Shown in pieces: positions 5,508 to 10,617 of a stretch of DNA of 10,617 nucleotides (positions are counted from its first letter, which is position 1; the number at the start of each line of letters is the position of its first letter). The DNA is taken from the NCBI GenBank assembly GCA_937896295.1, contig CALBME010000087.1, positions 1 through 10,617 on the forward strand. Direction: 5' to 3'. Under the pieces are notes generated by a model. That model was not told the DNA's origin and did no database searches. It saw only the letters and a program-made list of their open reading frames with translations. A program made the translations under genes and the position numbers. Source of the stretch: an uncultured Micavibrio sp. (GTDB lineage Bacteria; Pseudomonadota; Alphaproteobacteria; Micavibrionales; UBA1664).

Positions 5508-6404
5508 TTAAACAGTGTCGCCGCCGACTTCTTCCATCATGAAATCGCGGAACACTTGTATGCGGGTCGAATTGCGCCGTTCCTGCGGATATACGAAGTA
5601 AACCGGAACTTCCGGGGCAGGGTACTGGTCGAGGATGATCTGTAAGGCACCGCTTTGCGCGATCATGAAATCAGGCAGGCAGGCAATGCCGCATCCTTTT
5701 TCGACCGTGGCCAGCATGGCCTCCATCGAATTCATCAGCATCACGTTGGGCGACGTTTCCTTGTCGACGCCCGCGATCTGGAACAGCCATTCGGTATGCG
5801 CATGCGGCAGCGCCACACCGTTCGGATACCCCACCAGCCAGTGCTTTTTCAGATCGGCCGCCGTTTTCGGCATGGGGTGATCCTTCAGATACGACTTGGC
5901 GGCACAGAGATGGAATTTCACATGCGCAAGCTTGCGCTTGATCAGGTCGGGCTGGTCCGGTTCGTAAAGGCGCACCGCGGCGTCGGCTTCGCGCATGCCA
6001 AGATTAAGGATGCGGTCGTCCAGGATCAGCGTGATGCGCATCTTCGGAAACTTGCGGCGGAAGGCATCGATGCGCGGCGCAAGCCAGCTGGAACCGATGA
6101 ACGTGGGCACGGTGATTTTAATGGGACCTTCGGGGGCCGATTTCGTATCGGAAATACGCCCCTCCAGCAGGGCCAGTTTCTCGTACACATCTTTGGTGGC
6201 CTTCAGCAGCAGGTCGCCCTGTTCTGTCAGCAGCAGGCCCCGCGCATGGCGGTGAAACAAGGGCACGCTTAAGGATTCTTCGAGCGCGCCGATCTGGCGG
6301 CTGATGGCGGATTGGGAAAGATGTAAGACTTCGCACGCGCGCGTAAAGCTTCCGGCCTCGGCGACCGCATGAAAGATACGCAGCTTGTCCCAGTTCAGAT
6401 TCAA
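5508..6404 (-). CDS. LysR-family transcriptional regulator
   Basis: With the proposed start this is a 298-residue protein. The winged helix-turn-helix spans about 5-65, with LSQSAISRQ at 29-37 and VPLFHRHARGLLLTEQGDLL behind it. The effector domain runs from about 93 (IKITVPTFIGSSW) to the end and includes the block LDDRILNLGMREADAAVRL. This N-terminal pattern (NWDKLRIFHAVAEAGSF) is typical of a LysR subgroup widespread in alphaproteobacteria; its target cannot be told here. The frame stays open to 6512, but that extension would overlap the end of the carboxypeptidase gene and is unlike the family. A TTG at 6404-6402 with GAGGG eight bases before it fits both the family start and the 37-bp gap after the upstream gene. 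Co-transcription with the carboxypeptidase is possible, since no terminator lies between them. Confidence 0.9.
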   Translation of the reverse strand: MNLNWDKLRIFHAVAEAGSFTRACEVLHLSQSAISRQIGALEESLSVPLFHRHARGLLLTEQGDLLLKATKDVYEKLALLEGRISDTKSAPEGPIKITVPTFIGSSWLAPRIDAFRRKFPKMRITLILDDRILNLGMREADAAVRLYEPDQPDLIKRKLAHVKFHLCAAKSYLKDHPMPKTAADLKKHWLVGYPNGVALPHAHTEWLFQIAGVDKETSPNVMLMNSMEAMLATVEKGCGIACLPDFMIAQSGALQIILDQYPAPEVPVYFVYPQERRNSTRIQVFRDFMMEEVGGDTV

Positions 6405-6412
6405 AGTTACGG

Positions 6413-6417
6413 CCCTC
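6413..6417 (-). promoter_or_regulatory. ribosome binding site deciding a TTG start
   Basis: GAGGG on the minus strand (6417-6413) lies eight bases before TTG at 6404. No comparable site precedes the in-frame GTG near 6437 or the start of the open frame at 6512. It supports the short form of the LysR gene. Confidence 0.6.
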
Positions 6418-6441
6418 GCGTCTGTGAACGGGGCCACATTG

Positions 6442-8064
6442 TCACGAACCCGGCGCAACCACAAGGCAGGAACCCAGGTGCGAACACGCGCTGTTGGCCT
6501 GGACTTCATCATAACCCTGAAGACGGGCGCGGAAGATCATGCCGGCCTGGGTATTCTGGGGCACGATGACCGGCTGGCCCCCCTGCAGGTTGGTGGGCAG
6601 GCGCGACTGTGCGGTGCGCAGGGCCTGGTCGGTCATGGCGCGGGATGGGAAGGCGCCCACCTGGATGGACCAGCCGCGCGGGGCGGAGGCATGGGCGATC
6701 TGGGCGGAAGGGATGTTCCGCGCCTGCGACGCCGGTACGCGCAGCTGCATGATGGTGCGGGCCGCAGCCGCAGGCGGTGTCGAACCGCCGGGCGGGGTGG
6801 CCACGGGCGCCATGGCCCGCGGGGCGGCAGGGGTCTGAGCGGCGGGTGCCGGGACAGGGGCCGCGGGGCGGGGGGCAATGGGTGTCATGGCAAGCGCCGG
6901 ACGCGGTGCCGGAACGGGCACGGACGTGGTCGCCATGGCGACACGTTCCGCCGCCTGCGATGCGGGTGTGTCGGCCTGCATGCCGTCAATCATCGCGGCA
7001 ACTTTTTCACCGTCGGCGGCGGCATACCCCGCGCCGTCTTCGGCGGTATCCGTTTCTTCGACCTGTGTCGTCGCGCTTGCGATCGCCGCAGCCTCGTCAA
7101 CGGCGTTGGGTAGCGGAATGGGAAGAACGGTGTTGCTGGCGGCGACCTGCGTTCCGTTTTGACGGCGGCGGCCCAGTTCGGCGAAGCCGGCGTCCAGAAG
7201 CTGCACCATGTTGTTGTTGCGCGAGCGCCATGTCTGGCCGCCGAACACCACACCGACCAGGCGGCGTCCGTTCTGCTTGGCCGATGCGACCAGGTTGAAA
7301 CCCGATGCGTTGATATACCCGGTCTTGATTCCGTCCAGGCCCGGATATTCGCCCAGCAGGCGGTTATGATTCCCGATGACCGTACCCTTGTATTCGAAAT
7401 TGCGGATACCGAAGTAATGATAGTACTGCGGATAGTCGCGCAGCATGGCCATGGCCAGCTTGGCCATGTCGCGCGCCGTGGTCACCTGTTGCGGGTCGGG
7501 CAGGCCCGACGCGTTGCGGAAGGTAGTGCGGGACATGCCCAGTTCATGGGCTTTTCTGGTCATTTTCACGCAAAACATGCGTTCCGTGCCGCCAAGGCGC
7601 TCACCCACAGCGGCCGACACGTCGTTCGCGGATTTGGTGACGATCGACTTGATGGCGTCCTCGACCGAGATGCTCTGTCCGACGGGGATACCCATCTTGG
7701 ACGGCGACATCGACGCCGCATGTTTGGAGATGGTGATGCGGTCGTTCATGCGCAGCTCACCCCGTTCGAGCGCATCGAACACCATATATAAGGTCATGAT
7801 CTTGGTCAGCGAGGCGGGGTGGCGGATGGAATCCGCCTGGCGCGCCATCAGCACTTCGCCGGTCGCGGCGTCGACGATGATCGCGGAATACGGTTTGGTT
7901 TGGACCGGTTTTTTGGACTTGGTTTTGGCCTGCGCAGAATCAAAATTTGCGAATCCGAGAATCAGAGTCGTTAAAAAAAGGCATACGAAAACCGAAAAAC
8001 GGAAGCGCTGCGCATTTTTTTCCACGCAAGTTTTTGTCGTGTTTTGAGTGCGCACGTTTTGCAT
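6442..8064 (-). CDS. D-alanyl-D-alanine carboxypeptidase (S11/PBP5 type) with C-terminal SPOR domain
   Basis: This 540-residue protein trims the terminal D-Ala of peptidoglycan stem peptides in the periplasm. A signal peptide is visible: basic residues, a hydrophobic core at about 24-40 and a likely cleavage after AQA46. The penicillin-binding motifs are in order: S85-L-T-K88, S145-A-N147 and K247-T-G. The catalytic and beta-rich parts end near residue 300. A long Ala/Pro-rich linker (about 305-460) leads to a SPOR domain (about 463-538, WSIQVGAFPSRA), which in other proteins binds denuded glycan strands at the division septum. SPOR fusions are a common alphaproteobacterial variant of this enzyme, which otherwise has about 380-400 residues. 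The ATG at 8064 lacks a clear Shine-Dalgarno, and its leader is A/C-rich. In-frame GTGs at residues 4 and 14 are alternatives. Two extra Cys sit in the SPOR domain (527 and 533), close enough to form a disulphide. Confidence 0.95.
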   Translation of the reverse strand: MQNVRTQNTTKTCVEKNAQRFRFSVFVCLFLTTLILGFANFDSAQAKTKSKKPVQTKPYSAIIVDAATGEVLMARQADSIRHPASLTKIMTLYMVFDALERGELRMNDRITISKHAASMSPSKMGIPVGQSISVEDAIKSIVTKSANDVSAAVGERLGGTERMFCVKMTRKAHELGMSRTTFRNASGLPDPQQVTTARDMAKLAMAMLRDYPQYYHYFGIRNFEYKGTVIGNHNRLLGEYPGLDGIKTGYINASGFNLVASAKQNGRRLVGVVFGGQTWRSRNNNMVQLLDAGFAELGRRRQNGTQVAASNTVLPIPLPNAVDEAAAIASATTQVEETDTAEDGAGYAAADGEKVAAMIDGMQADTPASQAAERVAMATTSVPVPAPRPALAMTPIAPRPAAPVPAPAAQTPAAPRAMAPVATPPGGSTPPAAAARTIMQLRVPASQARNIPSAQIAHASAPRGWSIQVGAFPSRAMTDQALRTAQSRLPTNLQGGQPVIVPQNTQAGMIFRARLQGYDEVQANSACSHLGSCLVVAPGS

Positions 8065-8110
8065 GTTGTCTTGGTTTTCGTTGAGTTTGAGAGATGTTGT
8101 GTTGTTCGTC

Positions 8111-8140
8111 AGTGTAAAAATTTTCGGAAGGCATTGTCCA
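8111..8140 (-). promoter_or_regulatory. candidate promoter of the carboxypeptidase gene
   Basis: Minus-strand TGGACA (8140-8135) and TACACT (8116-8111) are 18 bases apart, matching consensus at five and four of six positions. A start near 8104 gives a 40-base leader that is A/C-rich, nearly free of G and without an evident Shine-Dalgarno. Confidence 0.45.
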
Positions 8141-8187
8141 TCTTTTTACACACGCACTCGACTCCTACACACATTTAGGTATCATTG

Positions 8188-8216
8188 TTGACTGTAATAG
8201 GAATTTGTCCTATTTT
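8188..8216 (+). promoter_or_regulatory. sigma-70 promoter of the H1-like gene
   Basis: TTGACT (8188-8193), a 17-base spacer and TATTTT (8211-8216) form a good promoter. The start would be near 8223, about 21 bases before the ATG at 8244. This rules out the in-frame TTG at 8205 as a start codon, because it lies upstream of the transcript. Confidence 0.65.
8196..8214. promoter_or_regulatory. dyad operator inside the H1-like promoter
   Basis: AATAGGA-ATTTG-TCCTATT is a perfect inverted repeat with seven-base arms and a five-base centre. It fills the spacer between the -35 and -10 elements and overlaps the -10, the usual place for a repressor site. The regulator is unknown. No full second copy was seen in the window. 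Confidence 0.55.
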
Positions 8217-8243
8217 GTGCACTGCAACAATGGGGGTTTAACC

Positions 8244-8420
8244 ATGAGTGATATGTTGAAAGTCCTGGCTGCTGTTAAAAAAGCTGCCAAGAAAAAAACG
8301 ACCGCTAAAAAAGTAGCCAAGAAACCGGCTGCTAAAAAAGCGAAAAAACCGGCTGCTAAAAAAGCAACCAAGAAGCCGGCTGCCAAAAAAGCTAAAAAAG
8401 CTAAAAAGGCTAAGAAATAA
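8244..8420 (+). CDS. small lysine/alanine-rich histone H1-like protein
   Basis: The 58-residue product has 26 lysines and is otherwise mostly Ala, Pro, Thr and Val. After a short non-basic head (MSDMLKVLAAV) it consists of KKPAAKKA units (26-33, 34-41, 43-50) and ends in KKA triplets. Such tails resemble eukaryotic H1, bacterial H1-like proteins and the C-terminus of the phasin PhaF, and bind DNA through charge; that function is inferred. ATG 8244 is preceded by a GGGGG run at 8232-8236. An upstream TTG at 8205 would add 13 residues but precedes the predicted transcript start. The gene lies 84 bp before a phasin gene, with an intrinsic terminator between. Its lysine-rich, low-complexity sequence could also be a mere poly-cation of other use. 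Confidence 0.8.
   Translation: MSDMLKVLAAVKKAAKKKTTAKKVAKKPAAKKAKKPAAKKATKKPAAKKAKKAKKAKK
8325..8419 (+). repeat. internal degenerate tandem repeat in the H1-like gene
   Basis: CCGGCTGCTAAAAAAGC occurs at 8325-8341 and 8349-8365, and with one change at 8376-8392. The periods are 24 and 27 bases, so the frame is kept. Shorter GCTAAAAAA/GCTAAAAAG units follow to the stop codon. Gain or loss of units by slippage would change tail length without a frameshift. Confidence 0.75.
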
Positions 8421-8424
8421 GACT

Positions 8425-8459
8425 AACGGCGCTGAAGATACGCTCTCCAGCGCCGTTTT
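8425..8459 (+). terminator. intrinsic terminator after the H1-like gene
   Basis: Ten perfectly paired bases (AACGGCGCTG at 8425-8434 with 8448-8457) enclose a 13-base loop, and the arm runs into TTTTC. It begins four bases after the TAA. Read-through may still feed the phasin gene, for which no separate strong promoter was seen. Confidence 0.8.
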
Positions 8460-8491
8460 CCCCCCGTTGCGTAGGAAAACGTCGTAAGAAT

Positions 8492-8496
8492 AGGAG
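8492..8496 (+). promoter_or_regulatory. ribosome binding site of the phasin gene
   Basis: AGGAG lies eight bases before the ATG at 8505 but only two before the in-frame GTG at 8499, so the ATG is the real start. Confidence 0.75.
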
Positions 8497-8504
8497 CAGT
8501 GACT

Positions 8505-8912
8505 ATGACAAAATCAGCCAAAAACAATGCCTTCAGCATGAATAAGTTCGCTGACGGTGGAATGAAGCAGTTTGAAGACATGGTATCCATCAGCAAGGAT
8601 GCGACCGATGTCATCACCCAGTGCGGTTCTATCTTTGCCAAAGGTATGGAAGAGATGATGAAAGCCTGCGTGAACCACGCCCAGACCGCCGGCGAGAAGA
8701 ACGCCAATGTCTGGAAATCCCTGATGGCCTGCAAGACCATCAACGAATTCGCCGAAACCCAGAACCGTATCGCACAAGAGTCGTTCGAGGACGCAATGTC
8801 CGCGACTGCCCAGCTGTCCGAACAATCGGTCAAACTGATGATGGACTGCATGGAACCCATCAACAAACAGGTTTCGACCTCCATGAAAAAAGCCAGTGCG
8901 ATGGCAGCCTGA
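8505..8912 (+). CDS. phasin family protein (phasin_2 type)
   Basis: The 135-residue protein is almost wholly helical and amphipathic, as phasins are. The family pattern is seen at about 64-100, where a Lys/Trp segment leads to CKTINEFAETQNRIAQESFEDAM, and in the ending EPINKQVSTSM (117-127). Phasins coat polyhydroxyalkanoate granules and control their size and number. Length fits the family (about 100-160 residues). It is unusually rich in Met and has four Cys (40, 55, 76, 115), which is not typical. It follows the H1-like gene after 84 bp and ends in a strong terminator. No polymer synthase or depolymerase lies in the window, so a polymer role is inferred from the family only. Confidence 0.9.
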   Translation: MTKSAKNNAFSMNKFADGGMKQFEDMVSISKDATDVITQCGSIFAKGMEEMMKACVNHAQTAGEKNANVWKSLMACKTINEFAETQNRIAQESFEDAMSATAQLSEQSVKLMMDCMEPINKQVSTSMKKASAMAA

Positions 8913-8950
8913 AAAGGTCATGCGCCGGTGATCTGCCGGCCCGTTTAAAG

Positions 8951-8974
8951 AAACCCGCGAAAGCGGGTTTTTTT
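8951..8974. terminator. bidirectional intrinsic terminator between phasin and methyltransferase
   Basis: AAACCCGC (8951-8958), loop GAAA and GCGGGTTT (8963-8970) run into four more T. It stands 38 bases after the phasin stop. The convergent methyltransferase gene stops at 8992, and on the minus strand the same stem is flanked by a short T-run, so it can serve both genes. Confidence 0.9.
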
Positions 8975-8991
8975 AATCCCTGACAGGAGGC

Positions 8992-9702
8992 TTATTTGCG
9001 CACCACCAGAAGATCATGGGTGACCACGTCCCCGTTTCCACGGCGATAGGCGTCAAATCGAATCGCCTCGACCACCTCCATCCCTGCCTGTTCCGATAAC
9101 TGGACCACATACTGGGTGGAATGCAGGTACTTGGAATAGATATGCGGCCAGGGAAAGCGTGTGTGGATCCGGCGCACGGTCAGCGCATTGGGCGCCCGGC
9201 CGATGATGCCGCTGAAGCCCCGCGGGCCGTAAAGATGCGCGGTCGCAGGCGTTTCAAAGGCCAGTGCGGCGTATCCGCCCGGCGCCAGATGGCGGATGAC
9301 GTGATCCAGCACATCCTGGGGATGTTCGATGAATTCCATGAGACCGGCGGCGATGATCGCCTGGTACGGGCCGGGGGGCAGCGTGTCGCGCCGCACGTCA
9401 CAGCAGAACAGGCGGTCAGCCACGCCCTTGCCCCGGCACAGGTCCAGCATGTTCTGCGAGGCATCGACGCCGGTGATGTGCATGTCGGGAAAATGCGCCC
9501 GGAACAGGGACGAAGACAGGCCCGTGCCGATGCCCATATCGAGAAGGCGCAGGGGCAAACGCCCCGAAATCCGGTTTTTCAGGGCGTCGTAGACCATTTG
9601 CGGCACGGCATAATCGTAACGGGCAAGGTCGCGGTCATAGGCGCGGGCCCATCCGTCGAAATAGCGCTGGGGACCGGACCGGGCTTTGAACATCATGGCC
9701 AT
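8992..9702 (-). CDS. class I SAM-dependent methyltransferase
   Basis: With the chosen start the product has 236 residues. Motif I is LLDMGIGTG (53-61), followed by the acidic end of strand two in GVDASQNML (78-86) and a strand-four region AIIAAGLMEFIEHP. A late APGGYAALAFE block is typical of the fold. The N-terminal YFDGWARAYDRDL (14-26) is common in small-molecule methyltransferases related to UbiE and the COG4976 group. The substrate is unknown. The frame is open to 9894, but that would run into the divergent aminotransferase gene. ATGs at 9768 and 9702 (and two more within four codons) are the realistic starts, none with a good Shine-Dalgarno; 9702 leaves 91 bp for the divergent promoter. 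The alternative at 9768 would add 22 residues. Confidence 0.85.
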   Translation of the reverse strand: MAMMFKARSGPQRYFDGWARAYDRDLARYDYAVPQMVYDALKNRISGRLPLRLLDMGIGTGLSSSLFRAHFPDMHITGVDASQNMLDLCRGKGVADRLFCCDVRRDTLPPGPYQAIIAAGLMEFIEHPQDVLDHVIRHLAPGGYAALAFETPATAHLYGPRGFSGIIGRAPNALTVRRIHTRFPWPHIYSKYLHSTQYVVQLSEQAGMEVVEAIRFDAYRRGNGDVVTHDLLVVRK

Positions 9703-9715
9703 GATTCTACAATAC

Positions 9716-9744
9716 TTGCGCAAGCGCGGGGAGAGGTCTAAAAA
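9716..9744 (+). promoter_or_regulatory. weak promoter candidate for the aminotransferase gene
   Basis: TTGCGC (9716-9721) and TAAAAA (9739-9744) are 17 bases apart. The -35 overlaps a ten-base palindrome, CTTGCGCAAG (9715-9724), which could be an operator. Matches to consensus are modest. Confidence 0.3.
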
Positions 9745-9793
9745 AAGGCCGTTTTCATGTGTTTGCATTTCATTCGATCGTAAGGGAGTTTCC

Positions 9794-10617
9794 ATGTCCA
9801 TCGTCGCCAGCCGCCTGTCCCGTATCAAACCGTCACCGACCATTGCCGTCACGACCAAGGCCGCGGAACTCAAGGCAGCCGGACGCGATGTCATCGGCCT
9901 TGGCGCAGGCGAACCCGATTTCGATACACCCGATCATATCAAGGATGCGGCCATCGCCGCCATTAAAGCGGGCAAAACCAAATACACGGCTGTCGACGGT
10001 ACCCCCGAACTGAAAAAAGCGATCGTCGAGAAATTCAAACGCGAAAACGAACTGGACTACGCGACCGATCAGGTCAGTGTCGGAACGGGTGGAAAACAGG
10101 TTCTTTTCAATGCCTTCATGGCATCCCTTAACCCGGGTGACGAGGTCATCATTCCCGCGCCGTACTGGGTCAGCTATCCCGACATGGTCATGATGGCCGA
10201 AGGCACGCCTGTCTTTGTCGAATGCACGGCCGAAAATTACTTCAAGATGAAACCCGAACAGCTGGACGCTGCGATCACGCCGAAGACCAAATGGGTCATC
10301 TTCAATTCGCCGTCCAACCCCACGGGTGCCGCGTATACCAAAGACGAAATCAAGGGTCTGACCGATGTGCTGCTCAAGCACCCGCATGTCTGGATCATGA
10401 CCGACGACATGTACGAACACCTCGTCTATGACGGGTTCAAATATTATTCGGTCGCACAGGTTGAGCCGAAGCTGTATGACCGCACCCTGACCACGAACGG
10501 CGTTTCCAAGTCCTTCGCCATGACCGGCTGGCGCATCGGTTACGCGGCGGGTCCCAAAACCCTGATCAAGGCGATGGCGGCGGTGCAGTCGCACTCCACC
10601 TCCAACCCGTCTTCCGT
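9794..10617 (+). CDS. aatA: aspartate aminotransferase, subgroup Ib (possible prephenate aminotransferase), 3' truncated by window
   Basis: The first 274 residues of a PLP-dependent class I aminotransferase of about 400 residues are present; the rest lies beyond the right edge. The Schiff-base lysine is Lys239 in SKSFAMTGWR, and Arg247 follows for the substrate carboxylate. Asn175 in SPSNPTG, Asp204 and Tyr207 (TDDMYEH) would hold the cofactor. GAGEPDFDTP (37-46) and PYWVSYPD (123-130) are group I landmarks. Ser-Pro-Thr at 14-16 and Lys101 (GGKQ) match the dicarboxylate-binding residues known in subgroup Ib aspartate aminotransferases. Several alphaproteobacterial members also transaminate prephenate in Phe/Tyr synthesis, which cannot be decided here. 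AAGGGAG five bases before ATG 9794 is a strong ribosome site. It is divergent from the methyltransferase. Confidence 0.95.
   Translation, partial: MSIVASRLSRIKPSPTIAVTTKAAELKAAGRDVIGLGAGEPDFDTPDHIKDAAIAAIKAGKTKYTAVDGTPELKKAIVEKFKRENELDYATDQVSVGTGGKQVLFNAFMASLNPGDEVIIPAPYWVSYPDMVMMAEGTPVFVECTAENYFKMKPEQLDAAITPKTKWVIFNSPSNPTGAAYTKDEIKGLTDVLLKHPHVWIMTDDMYEHLVYDGFKYYSVAQVEPKLYDRTLTTNGVSKSFAMTGWRIGYAAGPKTLIKAMAAVQSHSTSNPSS

Noticed and set aside
6405..6512. N-terminal extension of the second LysR gene to 6512
   Set aside because: It would overlap the carboxypeptidase 3' end, adds 36 residues unlike the family, and lacks a ribosome site. A TTG at 6404 with GAGGG fits better.
7940..8134. A 64-codon minus-strand frame overlapping the start of the carboxypeptidase gene
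   Set aside because: It is out of frame with a strongly supported gene, begins upstream of the predicted transcript start and shows no motif.
8205..8243. TTG start at 8205 for the H1-like gene
   Set aside because: It lies inside the predicted promoter, upstream of the likely transcript start, and has no ribosome site.
9703..9708. TAGAAT next to the methyltransferase ATG as a leaderless promoter
   Set aside because: No -35-like sequence lies at 16-18 bases; the only TTGCGC is 8 bases away.
9703..9894. N-terminal extension of the methyltransferase to 9894
   Set aside because: It would overlap the start and ribosome site of the divergent aminotransferase gene, and the added residues do not look like a methyltransferase.

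Overview
The window looks like part of an alphaproteobacterial chromosome; genus cannot be told from the sequence. Pointers are a phasin_2-type phasin, a D,D-carboxypeptidase carrying a C-terminal SPOR domain, a LysR regulator of the 'NWDKLRIFHAVAEAGSF' type, a subgroup Ib aspartate aminotransferase, moderately high GC and several GTG/TTG starts. No insertion sequence, phage gene, CRISPR array, tRNA or rRNA was seen.

Layout. 1-519 (+): the tail of one reading frame, then a small three-helix membrane protein of unknown function. 525-4657 (-): a co-directional run consisting of a HypT/YjiE-like LysR regulator, a GNAT acetyltransferase and two tandem patatin-like lipid acyl hydrolases that differ sharply from each other; the second patatin ends 5 bp from the convergent membrane-protein gene. 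4658-4802: a divergent control region with a 14-bp perfect palindrome and a consensus -10. 4803-5222 (+): a 139-residue protein I do not recognise. 5223-5507: a gene-free but highly structured stretch holding a strong hairpin after the 139-residue gene, a candidate small RNA on the minus strand with its own intrinsic terminator, and another long hairpin. 5508-8064 (-): a penicillin-binding-protein-type D,D-carboxypeptidase followed by a second LysR regulator, probably started at TTG. 8188-8974 (+): a 58-residue lysine/alanine histone-H1-like protein behind a promoter with a built-in dyad, then a phasin, each closed by an intrinsic terminator. 8992-9702 (-): a class I SAM methyltransferase. 9794-10617 (+): aspartate (possibly prephenate) aminotransferase, cut by the window edge.

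How the parts may work together. The H1-like protein beside a phasin recalls PhaF of pseudomonads, in which a phasin domain and a lysine-rich DNA-binding tail are fused and tie polyhydroxyalkanoate granules to the nucleoid; here the two parts are separate genes. The two patatins probably act on membrane or storage lipids, but only one keeps a canonical oxyanion-hole motif. The remaining genes (cell-wall carboxypeptidase, methyltransferase, aminotransferase) look like ordinary chromosomal functions. The least explained elements are the minus-strand structured RNA, the asymmetric patatin pair and the operator-like dyads in two promoters.
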